Shown: positions 48,828 through 60,279, counted from the stretch's first letter. The stretch: DNA of 64,000 nucleotides from Poecilobothrus nobilitatus (GCA_947095535.1 OX352772.1:36909445-36973444); one strand, 5' to 3'. Numbers and translations: made by a program. The notes: a model not told the origin generated them from the letters alone.

Positions 48828-48978
48828 AACACCGCGGAAGTGTGGGTTAGAATCCCATACACGTCGTAAGAGTTATTCCCCCTTACGACATGTACAGCCA
48901 CGCTTGAACTTGAAAGGCTGTGTAATTTCCTGTCCACATTTATGTGGCCGAGAAATGCATTAAAAAAAAAAAAAAAAA
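48778..48978 (+). mobile_element. tRNA-derived SINE, copy 5 (full length, with target duplication)
   Basis: The tRNA-like head GGGTGTCTCGGTGGCC has an A box TGGCCTATAGTGGG (48790-48803), the insert GCGTATAAAATACGC, and a B box GGTTAGAATCC with one change from consensus (48845-48855). The body hairpin GTCGTAAG / CTTACGAC is at 48863-48870 and 48882-48889. The tail CACATTTATGTGGCCGAGAA and ATGCATT leads into poly(A). AAACTCTTGTG flanks it at 48767-48777 and 48976-48986, a perfect 11-bp target-site duplication as made by LINE-driven insertion. This is the best reference copy in the window. Confidence 0.9.
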
Positions 48979-48989
48979 CTCTTGTGGTG

Positions 48990-50794
48990 TTTTGAGCTCT
49001 ATTTGAGCTATTTCAGCTCTATGTTATATTATATTTATTAGGTCAACTTATCGATTATTTTGTACAGTACTGAAAACTTACACCTTAGAATAAATTTATA
49101 ATATATAGTGTAGTGGTTCCAAACGTTTTATCTGGATTTTTTTTCTCATTTTCACTTCCTGTAAGTAACCATTAAGTATGTAAGCCCATTCGCTAAGTAG
49201 CATATTATTCATATTTGACTAACCCAAAATAAACCATGGATTTCTCCGAGAGGAATGAATTTTGAATGAAATCTGTTGTCTTAATCACTATTGTCGTTAT
49301 TTGGATATCTGGCTTTAAAGGTGACGACGATCTAATAGTTGTGTCGCTTTATGCGACCCATTTTAAATAAAATGATGAAGAATTCTTAGCGTCGCTTTGT
49401 CAAACAAATTTACATTCTCTATATGTAAATTTTACGGAAACCAAATTTTCCGTGACAACCAACAACCAGTCTAAAGTAACAAAAAAAAAAAAAAATTTAA
49501 CTGATTATCAACTCGACTCAAAGTAGAAAATTGTTCTACTCTAGCATCGTTTCGTTGTACCGCTTCTCACAGCTTATTGCATCTTGTCAAGCCATACTTT
49601 ATGACAATGTATTGCATTTAAATGTCAAAGCGAGGCGCGAGCTTTGTTTAAATAAATAATTCATCTGTAGTCTTTTCCTTTTTGGATACACATTTTATCT
49701 TTTTGATTAATTTAAATGCCAATATTTAAGAACTAAATCAAATATAATTTTTGAAATATTAGTAGTACCAGTGAAATATAAACACAAATATTCTTTGAAA
49801 ATTATGTTTACTTCAAAATTCAAATTCTCCTTGAAATTTTTTAAAACGACTTTGGAGATATATAGGATATTTTTCTTAAAAATATTCTAAGCTTTAATTT
49901 AATTTAGTCAGTTATTTATTGAAAAATATTTACTTTAAGATTTAAAATAAATTTTTGAATATATCTGTTATATGATGGGGAAATCAATTCGAAGTGTAAG
50001 ATTTATTCCTTTTAGTGTACAAGATGATGATGAAAATATAAGATGATTACCCCTTTATTAATATAAAATAAATATTAAATTGAAAACTTTAATAAAAAAA
50101 ATTTTTGAAATTCTTAATAGTTTATTTTTTTTTCTTTTATTTACAGAATTACAAAATTTTTGATCTTTTTAAGGAAACCTCAACTATAAATATTTACAGT
50201 CAGTTCAAGTTAATAGTTTTTAAAAAAGTTTTTTTTTTTTTTTATATATTCAGTAAAGTAAGTATTAATATGTTGTATTCAAATTTTTTATGTATAGTTT
50301 ATTTATTTTATATATATATGTATATGTATGTATATGTATTTTTTATTTTCAATTTTCCAGGTTTCCCCCTTTTATTTATTTTTTTTCTGTTAGGTTTTCC
50401 TGAATCTTTTGAGATTAGAACATAAATTCCTACTTTAGTTTTATTTCATTATTTATGGGAGTTTAGGGTATTTTCTCCTGAAGTTTTTCGGTTTTTATTT
50501 TTTTTTTGTTTTGTTTTTATAAGAAATCCAACAGATTATGAGTAATCTTAGGAAAATGTTTAATAATAAAAAAAAAAAATAATGTAAAAACGATTTTTTT
50601 AGTTATTAAAAGTTTTTCTTTTACGAAATTTTTGCATAGAAAAATTAGCATTTTACATTAGTTGTATACTTTACATAAAAAAATATGGATGAACAATATA
50701 TAAAAGGCAACATTTCGAGTGATTTAAATTAAGTAAATATTGGAGTAAGCGTAGATTCACCCGTAACAGATTCTATATTTAACACTTTGCTTTT
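48990..50794. other. A/T-rich spacer with slightly GC-richer patches
   Basis: Patches near 49300-49460 and 49540-49650 are less A/T-rich (GTGTCGCTTTATGCGACCC, AAGCGAGGCGCGAGC) but have no continuous frame and no recognisable RNA motif. The 106-codon frame at 50105-50425 is Phe/Tyr/Leu-rich from T runs and is not credible. Confidence 0.5.
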
Positions 50795-50798
50795 TATA

Positions 50799-50835
50799 TA
50801 TATAATTTTCGTAATATAAGTAAATGTCTTCAGTG
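50799..50835 (+). promoter_or_regulatory. Possible core promoter: TATA box plus initiator
   Basis: TATATAA (50799-50805) lies 33 to 27 bases upstream of the A in TCAGTG (50830-50835), a good match to the insect initiator TCAGT(C/T). The spacing is that of a normal TATA/Inr promoter. It points towards the small frame starting 75 bases downstream. In sequence this A/T-rich TATA motifs are frequent, and the initiator abuts a GT repeat, so the pair alone is weak evidence. Confidence 0.3.
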
Positions 50836-50906
50836 TGGTGTGTGTGTGTCAATGTTATTGTAGTGTTGGTATTTTCTATAAATTAAATAATTTGTGTGTG
50901 ACGTAA

Positions 50907-51008
50907 ATGGGTGAAAATCAATTGGAGATGCTAATCATTTTAATTTTGACGTTTGTGTTACTTGCTCTTATTTTAAAATTTTTGAAAGTAAGATTTCTTA
51001 AACCGTAA
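50907..51008 (+). CDS. Possible membrane micropeptide or first coding exon, 33 codons
   Basis: The frame reads MGENQLEMLIILILTFVLLA with a following LILKFLK, then VRFLKP and TAA if unspliced. A polar acidic N-terminus (residues 1-7) precedes one strong membrane span (about 8-23) and a basic end, the layout of single-pass insect micropeptides such as the sarcolamban type. That resemblance is architectural, not a sequence match. GTAAGA at 50988 follows the Lys-27 codon and could be a splice donor. Downstream, CTAAT (51091-51095), a T tract and a coiled-coil-like frame follow. A TATA/initiator pair lies upstream. A chance frame cannot be excluded. Confidence 0.3.
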   Translation: MGENQLEMLIILILTFVLLALILKFLKVRFLKP

Positions 51009-51121
51009 CCAAAATGTCTTAGTTTTACATTATGTTAATGTCATTTTTGAGCTATAATAACATAGAAACATAACTATTTTATTTATATATCTAATAACCT
51101 TTTTTTATTTTAATATATTAA

Positions 51122-51235
51122 AACAAAACCTTTCAACAAATTATTGAACAATTTGAACAAAAAATTAAATTACATCAAAGAAAAATTGATGAACAAAGAA
51201 AAATTATCAACAAAGAAATATCAAATTTACTATGA
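51122..51235 (+). CDS. Possible coiled-coil exon (37 codons), partial
   Basis: The frame NKTFQQIIEQFEQKIKLHQR and KIDEQRKIINKEISNLL ends at TGA. It is rich in Gln, Glu, Lys and regularly spaced Ile/Leu, as in a short coiled coil, and lacks the Phe runs of the chance frames here. It begins 134 bases after the donor motif in the preceding frame. No AG acceptor joins the two in frame: the first AG after the branch-like CTAAT is inside this frame at 51179-51180 and would give a different reading. It is either a remnant exon, an exon reached in another way, or chance. Confidence 0.2.
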   Translation, partial: NKTFQQIIEQFEQKIKLHQRKIDEQRKIINKEISNLL

Positions 51236-51780
51236 CAATTCCATTTTGATTGAATTAACTATAAAAAGAATAATGTTCAACGAAAGTTCATGAATTCATA
51301 AGCGAAATTAAACATATGTCGCTAAGGGTTATTTATATATGTTAAACTATGTCATTTTGGATACCGCTATACTTTTAAAAAGAATGAAATGTGTCAAAAG
51401 TTTTTGTTATTTTAATTGTTTGATTTTAAAAAAAAAATTATGTTTAAAATTTAAAGTTTTTAGGATTGTTAATATGATGAAATTATGAATTTTTTAATAA
51501 TGTTTTATAATTTTTCTTTTTTCTATTGTGACATCATTTTAGAAAATTAAATTTAAATAAAAATATTCTTATAAAGATCTTCTTTATTAACATTTTTGCA
51601 AGGAATATGTTTGTAATGTTCTATTTGTAAATGAGAGCAAATGACAGTTTTATTTTTCGTTTTTTTTTGTTTAATGTCAAGTTTCTCTCTTTTTAAAGTT
51701 TAAGCAAGTTTCATACCAAACTGACCCTACTCTAAATTGTGAATTTTTTCATATTTAGGACTAAAATCTTAAACAACCCA
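51236..51780. other. A/T-rich sequence downstream of the candidate small gene
   Basis: AATAAA occurs near 51557, a possible polyadenylation signal for the upstream candidate, but the hexamer is common in sequence of this composition. Otherwise there is nothing recognisable. Confidence 0.4.
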
Positions 51781-51785
51781 TATAT

Positions 51786-51852
51786 TGGGAGACTTCGGTG
51801 GCTTGCAGTGGGTAAGAGCGTATAAAAATACACTGTTAACAGCGAGGTAGTG
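51786..51852 (+). mobile_element. SINE head fragment, copy 6
   Basis: GAGACTTCGGTGGCTTGCAG and TGGGTAAGAGCGTATAAAAA with TACACTGTTAACAGCGAGG match the first 65 bases or so of SINE copies 3 and 5, including the A box and the inserted GCGTAT...ATAC(A/G)C segment. The match stops at GTAGTG, before the B box. It is a 3'-truncated or deleted copy with no transcription potential. Confidence 0.75.
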
Positions 51853-52082
51853 AAAAGAAAACACTAATATATTGTGAAGGCAAAATAACACTATGTTTCA
51901 AAAAATAAAGGAATAATAAATTTGCAGTAAAACGTATAATTAAAACTGCTTTTATGACACTTTCTGTTCTTAAAGCAGAAAGCACAATTGGATAGAAATT
52001 ACCTACCTGGATAGAATACCTTTGTAAATCAATATCAAAATAAATTAAATATTTATTAAACGTTTAATATTAAAATAATATT

Positions 52083-52453
52083 TAAATTTACCGTTATGTG
52101 AAATCAAATTTTGCCTATTTTTTCTACCTTCATAACTCCGGCACACGTTTAGATAGTGACTTAAAGGGATAGGGAAGTAAAGTTTCTTCAGAAATTTTTT
52201 TCGGAATTTTCTTCGACAAGACATAAAAATTAAAGCTTCAGTAATATATTTTTACGCATGCTAACGTGTTTTCTTAGTTATATAGAGGGGGTTCCGGATT
52301 TACAATCCTTCAAAATTGCAAAAAAGTCCTATTTCACATAATTTGTTATTATATGTAATTTTAAAATGCAAGTTACAATTCTAAACAGTTTCTATTATCT
52401 TTTGGGAAATGTGCGCTTTTAAAAACCGTTAGTTTATATTCTGCCTTGTTTTA
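52083..52453 (-). mobile_element. Family A dispersed repeat, copy 5 (3' truncated)
   Basis: The minus-strand start AACAAGGCAGAATATAAAC and AAAAGCGCACATTTCCC is intact. The copy then contains the AAGTCCGG-type segment and one module (CCGGAGTTATGAAGGTAG), and stops at CACATAACGGTAAATTTAAA. The 3' half with the ACAGACGG run and terminal hairpin is absent. Confidence 0.7.
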
Positions 52454-55400
52454 TTTTAATACGGATTTATTCATAAAGTATAATTTTAATAAGTCATTTG
52501 AAATTTATATTCAAAGTAAAAGTCAAATTAATAGGCAAAGTCCGAAAGAAGATGACCCATTTCGATTATGACAAAGTAATCAATGTTTAGATTATTTATA
52601 TGATCAATCATTATTTAATAGAATAAAAATTATATATTTTAAATGAATTGTTAAAAAAAATTAAAAGAGTAGTAAAAAGTTTTCAAAAACAATTTGAAAT
52701 ATGCTAAAAAAAAAGTATAATAGAAAAAAGAAGAACCAAAGCAGAAACATGTTAAAAACATGTACTTGGAAAAAAATGGAAAATCCTGTATATAAAATAA
52801 CGATATTACTAATATTATGTTAAATTTATGTTGAAATTTATTTTTAGTCTTGTTAAATGATAAAGTTTGTTATAAATGATCTCATTATATTTTAATTGTA
52901 AAAAGATTTTTTTTATTCATTTATTTTATTTAATAGCGTGCTTCATTTTAACACGCTATCCTAATATTTTTTTTTTGCATATTTCTAATCAAGATTAAAT
53001 TTATATCTTTGACTCCTAAAAGAATTTATATACTTAATTCTTAAACCAACTAAGAATTTTTAAAGTACAGAATTAAATTCTGCTCAACATGTTTTGTGTT
53101 TCGTAAATTTTGTTATCATTTTTGAGCAAATATGTACTGTAGCGGTTCGTTTTGTGGCTGTATAATAATCGCACGTATTGCTTTTATAGTTTTAGAATTC
53201 CAAACTTTACTTTTCAAGTACGGTCATCCTAGACTCTTTAATAAATACAACATCTACCTTAAATTTTTTTCGTATAACCCTTTTTTTTTCGAAATTGAAC
53301 GAAACAATTTTTACATTTTAAAGATCTCAAATGAGATCTCGTATGCCTTGTTATTTACCTTTAACAAAACATTTGTTTTTTCTAGAAATTTCGATGTGTT
53401 TAAAGAAAACTTTAGAAAAGTTGAATTAAAGACGAGTTGACCCCACATTCGAAGAAAAAAAAAAGGTCTATAACTTTTCTTTATCGTATTTATATTGTAA
53501 ACAAAGAAATTTATAAATCTAAATCTGAATAGCGTCTGTCTAAGTTATAGACAGACGCTTGAGATTGTTCAAATAATGTGCTAAAAGATTCACCCCGCGG
53601 GTAATCTAAATTTTAATGAGATGTATTGGGATTATATTCTTTTGCAATAAGTAACTTAAATTTCTTAAAGATAAGCATCTTAAATTTTATTTTACAAAAA
53701 CTCTGTTATCCTTTTTTGGTTTGAAGTTCTGAAAAAGGAAAATTTTATCTTTATTTTTTAATCAAAACTTCAAAGTTGATTAAAAAAAGTCTCACCTTTT
53801 TTTTTTAACTCAAATTTAATTTCCTCATGTTTTTTATTTTTTTTTTTTGTTTTTGTTTGCTTATTTTTTTGATGTTTCCAACAACAAATAATTCTTAATA
53901 TCTTTTTCATTTATATATCATGTGTCTACTACAATACATTTAATACACAGTACAGACTATAGAAACATCAATTGCAAGAAATTACCCTTTACTTGTTTTT
54001 TCTTTCATTTTTATTTAAAATGAAAATGTTTTTGATTGTGTGTTTGTGTGTGTGTTTATGAAAAAAAATATCCATGAATTTTTCTTTCATAAATCCATTT
54101 TCGTGTAGGTCTAATGGCACCAGATTACATTGAAATTTGTTTCATGTTTTAACAAAGTTTATTTTTTTTGTTTTTTTTTTTTATTTATCCCGCAACAAAT
54201 TTATTTTTGGTGGTGGAAATTTTCAAAAAGTAAAAAAAAAAAAAAAAAACAACATCTAAATGGATGGAAAAACATTGTGGATGATGAAAAATTGCTTAAA
54301 AATTGGCTGTATAGAGTCTCAAAATTACTTTGGTTGGTTTTATTGACTTTAAAAATAAACAAGAAAATGAAAAAAAAATTTTTTTTTTCTTTGGTACCAA
54401 TGAAAATCTTGTTTTACGATGCGGTCAGATTAAGTTTCCGTTGCTGTTGTTGTCTGGTTATGAAAGATTTTTTTTTGGTTTTTTGGCCACGAATTGTACA
54501 AGCAATAAAATATTCTTTTTATTTTATTATTATATTTTGTTTTTTTTTTTTAAACAAAGAAGCTTTCATTAAACTTTTAATCTAGAGTTTCAATGTTATT
54601 TATTTCTAGCCGAATCACTCTTGTCAGTACATTTAAATTTTCACTTGATAAATGGAAGAATTAATATTAATAGGTTTTGAGCGGGTAGATTTACCTTGTA
54701 TGTAAAAACTTGAAGGAGTTTGTTTTTTCCAGTTACCTTCTACAATCATCAATCATTTGTTTATATGTGTTTTATTTAAACGTATCCGTGCATTGGTTCA
54801 GAATGATCAGTGAATTGGTTCAAACTGATAGAGAATCAGCGTATTAGTTCAGACTGATAGATAAAAATCATGTAAATTTATAGTTAAAATTCCGATTAAG
54901 AAATTTCGAAATCATATAAAAAATTTAAATTTGAAACCACTAAAATCTACATTCTCTGAAAATTTATAAAAATTGTACTGATTTCATCACAGATTATTTA
55001 ACCAAGGAGTTAATTTGCCTGTCCGTAGCCTGTCGCGTTTAATTCTTTTCAATTTTGTTTTTTTATTTTTATTTTATGTTATATTTGTTGCTTTTCCGAT
55101 ATAATTTACTTAACTAATAATAATTTATATGAGCTTTATCCTTTTTCATCATCATTATCAATAGCAGGATGTACTCAATTTTGTGTTGCTTCATTATTCT
55201 TTTTTTTTTTTTTTCGTCTGTTTGTGTGTGTACATCAAATTTTCTTTGGGTTATTTTTTTTTCTTTAAATTACAAAAAAAAAAAAAACAAAATAAAATAA
55301 AAAAAATTGTTTTGACAATCATTGTGTACGCCATCCCTAATATAACATCATTTGTTTATATATTTGCCGAATTTGATGCTGTTTCGTTTTTTTTTTTATT

Positions 55401-57300
55401 CTCATGTGAATCCCTTTTTTCTTCATTCATTCTTTTTTTAAGCAAACGAAAATTTTATAATATAGTATCGACCTCACCACACACTCTGCGCTCTGCTCGA
55501 TTTGATTATAAAACGGATTATGTTATTTTATTGTATGCCTAAATGTTTAATAATTGTATAGCAGATGGGGAAAAACACAGAGCTGCTACTGAAATGAATG
55601 AATCATTGACATGTTTTTCGTATTCGTATTTTCCTTTCAGAAAAAAATAATTTGTAGAGAGGAATCGGGTTAAGGATTTTGCGTTTTTTTTTTTTTTTTT
55701 TGATGCTAAAAAGAAAGTGTTTGTGTGTTCTTTTTGCTAGAATGATAATTGAAGGGTAAAATGAAAATTAAGTTACAAAAAAAAAAAACTGATGGTTCTG
55801 GATTTTTCAACGCAGATTCATTTTCCTTATGACTAAAAACAAGAAAACAATGTTTTTTTTTTTATGTATATCCTGAGTTTTAAATTATTTTTTTTTTTGT
55901 CTTTTCTAATGGGTGTTGTTGGTTTTAAAAGGCTGTTTTATTACTTCATTTGTTGTTTCCGTTTTTTTTTTTGGTTATTTAATTTTTTATTAAATTAAAA
56001 AAATAAAACAAAAAAAAAAAAATAAATTGAAACAAACATGAAAAATGCGTCATTTCTTATTATATTAGAAGAAATGAAATCATTTTGTTTTTTTTTTCAT
56101 TGCGTTAAGGATATACGATCTAAAATTCAAAACACAATTAAACTGAAGAAAAGAATATAATGAAGAGTTAAGTGAATTTTTTTTAAGAATGTTATAAGGA
56201 AAAGATGAATTTGTTTAATAAAAAACGATGAGAGAGATCATAAAATAGGCAAACAAAATAAAAAAAAAAAAGAACACCGAATTAAAATGTAATTTCGAGA
56301 AGGAAAAAATAAAAATCAACCTTTTTTTTTATTGGAAAGAGTTCATATATATAATACTAAAAAAATAAATCTTAAGTAATAAAATTGTAATATTTGCTAA
56401 TAAAAATCTTGTATATTTATTTTATTATCTTGTTTAGCTTTTTTTTCTTGTTAATTTTTGGACAAAATCTTAATAAATTAATAAATAAAAATTTAGATTA
56501 TACTGTCATCTTCGTCGTCTTTTTTCATTTTAGAATTAAATTTTTTATATTAGTCAAAAAAGAATTTAATCTTTTCTAATCATAATATTCAAACTAAAAT
56601 TTATATTTTTAAACTTTCTGCTTTTTTTGAAACTTTTATTAAAAAATTCGTTATTTCGAAAAATTGATCGAACTTTTCTAAATTTTTAGATTGATGCATA
56701 AATTTTAAAACATATATTCACACAATCTTACACAATATTTAAAATTATTTCAAAAGTAAAAAAAAAAAGCACTAGAAAAAAAAAATTAAAGGAAAAAAAA
56801 ATATAAAATTGAAAATGAAAATGGAACAAAACTTTGTTTGTTTATGTCAACACATCACTCTAATATTTAAAAATTGAAAAAAAAAAAAAAAAATAATTCT
56901 AAAGATTTTACGGAACGGTACAAATAGAAAAACAAGTTTATAAAAAAATTTTAAAGGAAAAAAATAAAAAAATAAATTGTGGAAGGAATATTGTCGAAAA
57001 AATGGTTTAAGATAAAATTTTCCTTTTTTTATTGTTTTACTTTGCATTAAAATTCTTTTATATATAGGATAAAACAGGATAAATAATTTTATATTTGTAT
57101 AGGATGTTTTTTTTTTTTTATAAAATTATTGTAAAGTTAATTTTTTTTTGTTGATTATTTTGCAGTATTTATTTATTTAAAGATATTTATTAAGATAGAA
57201 AATTATAAAATCTGACGGTAAATTTAATTGAAAGTATTCTATTTTCAATGGAATTTAAATTGTTATTCTTTGATTTGTGAAAAGATTAAGATTTTTTCTT
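52454..57300. other. A/T-rich region, no supported gene
   Basis: Very T- and A-rich. It contains a perfect 12-bp hairpin at 53531-53559 (separate entry). The frames 54130-54585, 54330-54572, 55183-55542, 56394-56579 and 56847-57047 are produced by homopolymer runs. The 102-codon frame at 53132-53440 is more mixed (MYCSGSFCGCIIIARIAF at its start), but a frame of this length is expected by chance and it shows no motif. Confidence 0.5.
53531..53559. repeat. Perfect 12-bp stem-loop
   Basis: AGCGTCTGTCTA (53531-53542) and TAGACAGACGCT (53548-53559) are exact reverse complements around AGTTA. The arms contain six G:C pairs, unusual in this window. The preceding TTTATCG, ATTGTAAACA and following ATGTGCTAAAAG recall the 3' end of the family A repeats, so it may be a private variant of that terminal region. 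Confidence 0.8.
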
Positions 57301-57306
57301 ACTTAC

Positions 57307-57472
57307 AAATAAAATAAATATTGACAAATATTTATTTCTTGTACACAAAAAATTACATAGGATACAAAATAACATCTTGTAAATAATGAGAAATATGAAA
57401 GAAAAGGATAACACCGCCCCCGAAAGTATGCAATTGAAATCTGAATTGGCTAATAGAGTGTGTGTTGAAATT
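57307..57472 (-). CDS. Possible internal exon, 166 bp, membrane-protein-like; partial
   Basis: On the minus strand TTTTCCTTGCAG (ending at 57473) is a strong splice acceptor and GTAAGT (57306-57301) a consensus donor. Between them one frame is open for 55 codons: ISTHTLLANSDFNC, then a hydrophobic span ILSGAVLSFSFIFLIIY, then KMLFCILCNFLCTRNKYLSIFILF. The intron phases would be 2 upstream and 0 downstream. No matching neighbouring exons were found and no family is recognised. The second minus frame is also open over the first 39 codons, and the plus strand has its own frame, so at most one reading is real. Confidence 0.2.
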
Positions 57473-57508
57473 CTGCAAGGAAAATATCCCACCTTTACTA
57501 CCAAATAA
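57386..57508 (+). CDS. Possible 40-codon small reading frame opposite the candidate exon
   Basis: The ATG at 57386, with an in-frame TAA two codons upstream, opens MRNMKEKDNTAPESMQLKSE and then LANRVCVEILQGKYPTFTTK before TAA. Its composition is balanced and charged, unlike the low-complexity frames nearby, and it contains ACACCGCCCCCG, a rare G/C run for this window. No domain is recognised. It overlaps the minus-strand candidate exon, so the patch is either coding on one strand or a composition accident. Confidence 0.18.
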   Translation: MRNMKEKDNTAPESMQLKSELANRVCVEILQGKYPTFTTK

Positions 57509-60279
57509 TCTATATTTTAAATATTATAAAAGTAATGCTCGTATACAACTAACAACTATATACAACTATATACAACTAACAACTATATGTTACTATATAT
57601 ATATCCTATTAATGATATATTTATATAATTAAGATGATGGAATAAGATGTTATTATCAGTCATTATGTAAGTTTATCTTAACTATAGATTTTTCAGAGGA
57701 ATTGAACCTTTAAATTTATCAAATATTTCTAGATAAAGACAAAAACATCTTTGCAGTGTATTTTTTCCAGATTTAGAGTACTTTCTCAAACATGTATTGC
57801 AAAAGCTTTCAAAACTTCTTCTATAGCAGCATTATAATCGTGGTATAAATGTTGAAGAAACCTAACAATAACAATAACTGTTTTACATAGCATTTAGTGT
57901 TTACTGATTAACATTCAATATTATGTGCAAACATGTATTATGTATGAACATTTAATATATGTTTGAATATTGGAAGAAGAAGTTTGTTTAGAAAAATTAT
58001 GTTATTTGACTAAATATTTCAAATTTTAAAACGGAAGGTTAGAAAATTATTTTACTTTTTCTCTCAATGATAAAAAATACCATTTCCATCAAAGGTCAGA
58101 TCAGATGATAGTCTGGTCAGATCTTGAATGATCCTTGGATTACTACCGAAAAATATAGTTTTCTATACATTTCTTATATAGATCGAAACAGCATTAAAAA
58201 TAGAGATCTTGCAACGAAACAGTCTTAAAAAATCTCATACCCGCAAAATTTAATACACAAGTGAAATGACAAATAAATAATTGGTTTCGAATGTCACAAA
58301 GAAAGTTTTAGAAAGATCCGTCAAGTATTTCTAAGAAAAAAAAACCTTCTTTCAAATGCAAAAAGATCTCTGTCCAGATCTTTCTACTGACAGAAGGAGA
58401 TTAAACTAACTAAACGCATTTTTAGAACACGAGTTTTGATAAGTTTTATAAATATTCATTACTGCGAAGAAAATTGATTGAATTTCAGATTTATGAATAT
58501 TAATTGTAAAAGCATATTTACAATTTAAACTGTTGCTGATAATGACCAGAATTAAAATTGGAGAATAAATTTAAAAAAGTATTATGGGAATTGGTGTTAA
58601 TTGAATTTTTATCCTTTTTTTTCATAGAATTTATATAAATATTATTTTGAATAGAATTTAGTATACTTATAAAAAAAATCACTAAATTTTGTTTTTGTTA
58701 TTTAAAAATATTAAATTTTGTAATTTTTAAAGTTAGTTTTATACTTGTTAAATAAAAAAAAGTATAAGTACATTAAATATGAAATTATTTAAATTCGCTG
58801 TAGGAGATATAAATTAAAACTTTTGAATTTATTTTAAAATATCCTTTTTTTTTTTATTCTTGAGGATAAATAAATATATGATGGTATCCAGACCCTCATC
58901 ATTAGAAATAAATTTTCATTTTATTTTGTATTTTTTATCTAAAGATCTTTGTGTCTTGGTTTAAATTTTTTTCTATTTCTATTTTATCATTGGTAGTAGA
59001 ATATAGTGTTGCCAAAGTAACATTTTTTTTTTTCCAAAGTAACATATGAGAGTTTAGTTAAACTTAAGTTCCTAATTTTAACATACCTAATAATCTTTTT
59101 AAAAATTTTAATTATTCATATGGTCAAAATTAGAAAATATTTTTCGAGAGTAGAAAATCCTAAGATCTCGTGCAGCTTGTCTTCTGTCATGGGTAATTAT
59201 AGGTTGACATGAGTATAAAGTTTAAAAGAAAAAATGTAATTTTTTTTAGTTATGGGGATTTTTGAAGCATAAGTGTGTATACAAATATGTATATGGTAAC
59301 ACTGTATTTAAAAGGATTTTAAAAGAAGAAGAAATAGAAAAGACTATAGAGAGTAAAAGTTTTCTAGTTCCTTTTTTTTTGTTTTTGCTGTGCTATGTTT
59401 TTATTAATTAGGGAAGTTTTGACACAATTTTTTTTTTTTTTTTTTTTTTATTCTTTTGTATTCTTATTATCTTGGGACATTCTGCTTGAATTATTTGAAT
59501 CTATCGTAAAATGCCCCACATTAACTTTTTCGAAGAAAGGAAAATCAAAAAAAAAAAAAAAAGGAAATAAAAAGAAAGTAAGTTTTTACTTGGTGATTTT
59601 TCTTTTTTAGTTCTAAATATCCCTTTCATTAACGCTGAAATTTGTTTTTGTTTTTTTTTCTTTTATTGCTGGACCAAAAAAAAAAAAGTAAAGACGAAAA
59701 TTTTGTCCTTTTATTTTAGATTTAAAAGAAAAAGTTTTATTAAATATTTTTATAATGGGGAATATTTTGTAATGCTTATTAAGAATGTCCATTTTTTAAA
59801 ATGGAACAAAAGTAAAATGAAAATGAAAATGTATGGGGGCTTATTAGCAGTTATATTAAACTTTTCAAACAACATTTAAATTCAAATTTTGAATTAAATT
59901 ACGGATGATTATTTTTAAAAGTTTTTTCTCTATTAATTTTTCTCAACTCTTTATTATTTAAATTAATTATTAAATTTATTTGTTTTATTAATTTGGAACA
60001 GGATTGTATTCATTTTATAAATTATTTTAAAGAAAGAATTGAAAAAAAATTAATTTGGAGAATTCCTAAGAAAAGTTGAGAAAATGCTAATAAATGTACA
60101 TTGGTCAAATAACAACCATTAATATTGTAGAGTAAATGTAAAAGTGTAACACTTTGTAACAAGTCCAACACATTTTTATTTAAGATTCGCTTGAAAGAAG
60201 ATGAAATAAGATTTTGTCGCAAGTATGTAATAATATCGTAAAAATTTTAATTTAACATCGCAAAAAAGAAATAATCTAT
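57509..60279. other. A/T-rich spacer
   Basis: ACAACTATAT repeats lie at 57546-57597 and TA tracts follow. The patch near 58090-58400 contains several AGATC motifs but no frame. The frame at 59395-59610 is homopolymer-derived. The minus-strand frame at 60022-60222 has no recognised motif. Confidence 0.5.

Noticed and set aside
50105..50425. 106-codon frame close to the candidate small gene
   Set aside because: It is composed of Phe, Tyr, Ile and Leu from T-rich and TATG-rich sequence.
53132..53440. 102-codon plus-strand frame
   Set aside because: Composition is better than most, but a frame of this length is expected by chance in 64 kb of this composition, and no domain is visible.
54130..54585. 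151-codon open frame and its overlapping 80-codon partner
   Set aside because: Both are generated by poly(T) and poly(A) runs (long Phe and Lys blocks) and have no motif or signal.
55183..55542. 119-codon frame
   Set aside because: Its first half is Phe and Lys from T and A runs; no start context, domain or splice signal supports it.
57386..57508. Accepting both strands of the 57.4 kb patch as genes
   Set aside because: The readings overlap almost fully, so at most one can be real; both are kept only as low-confidence candidates.
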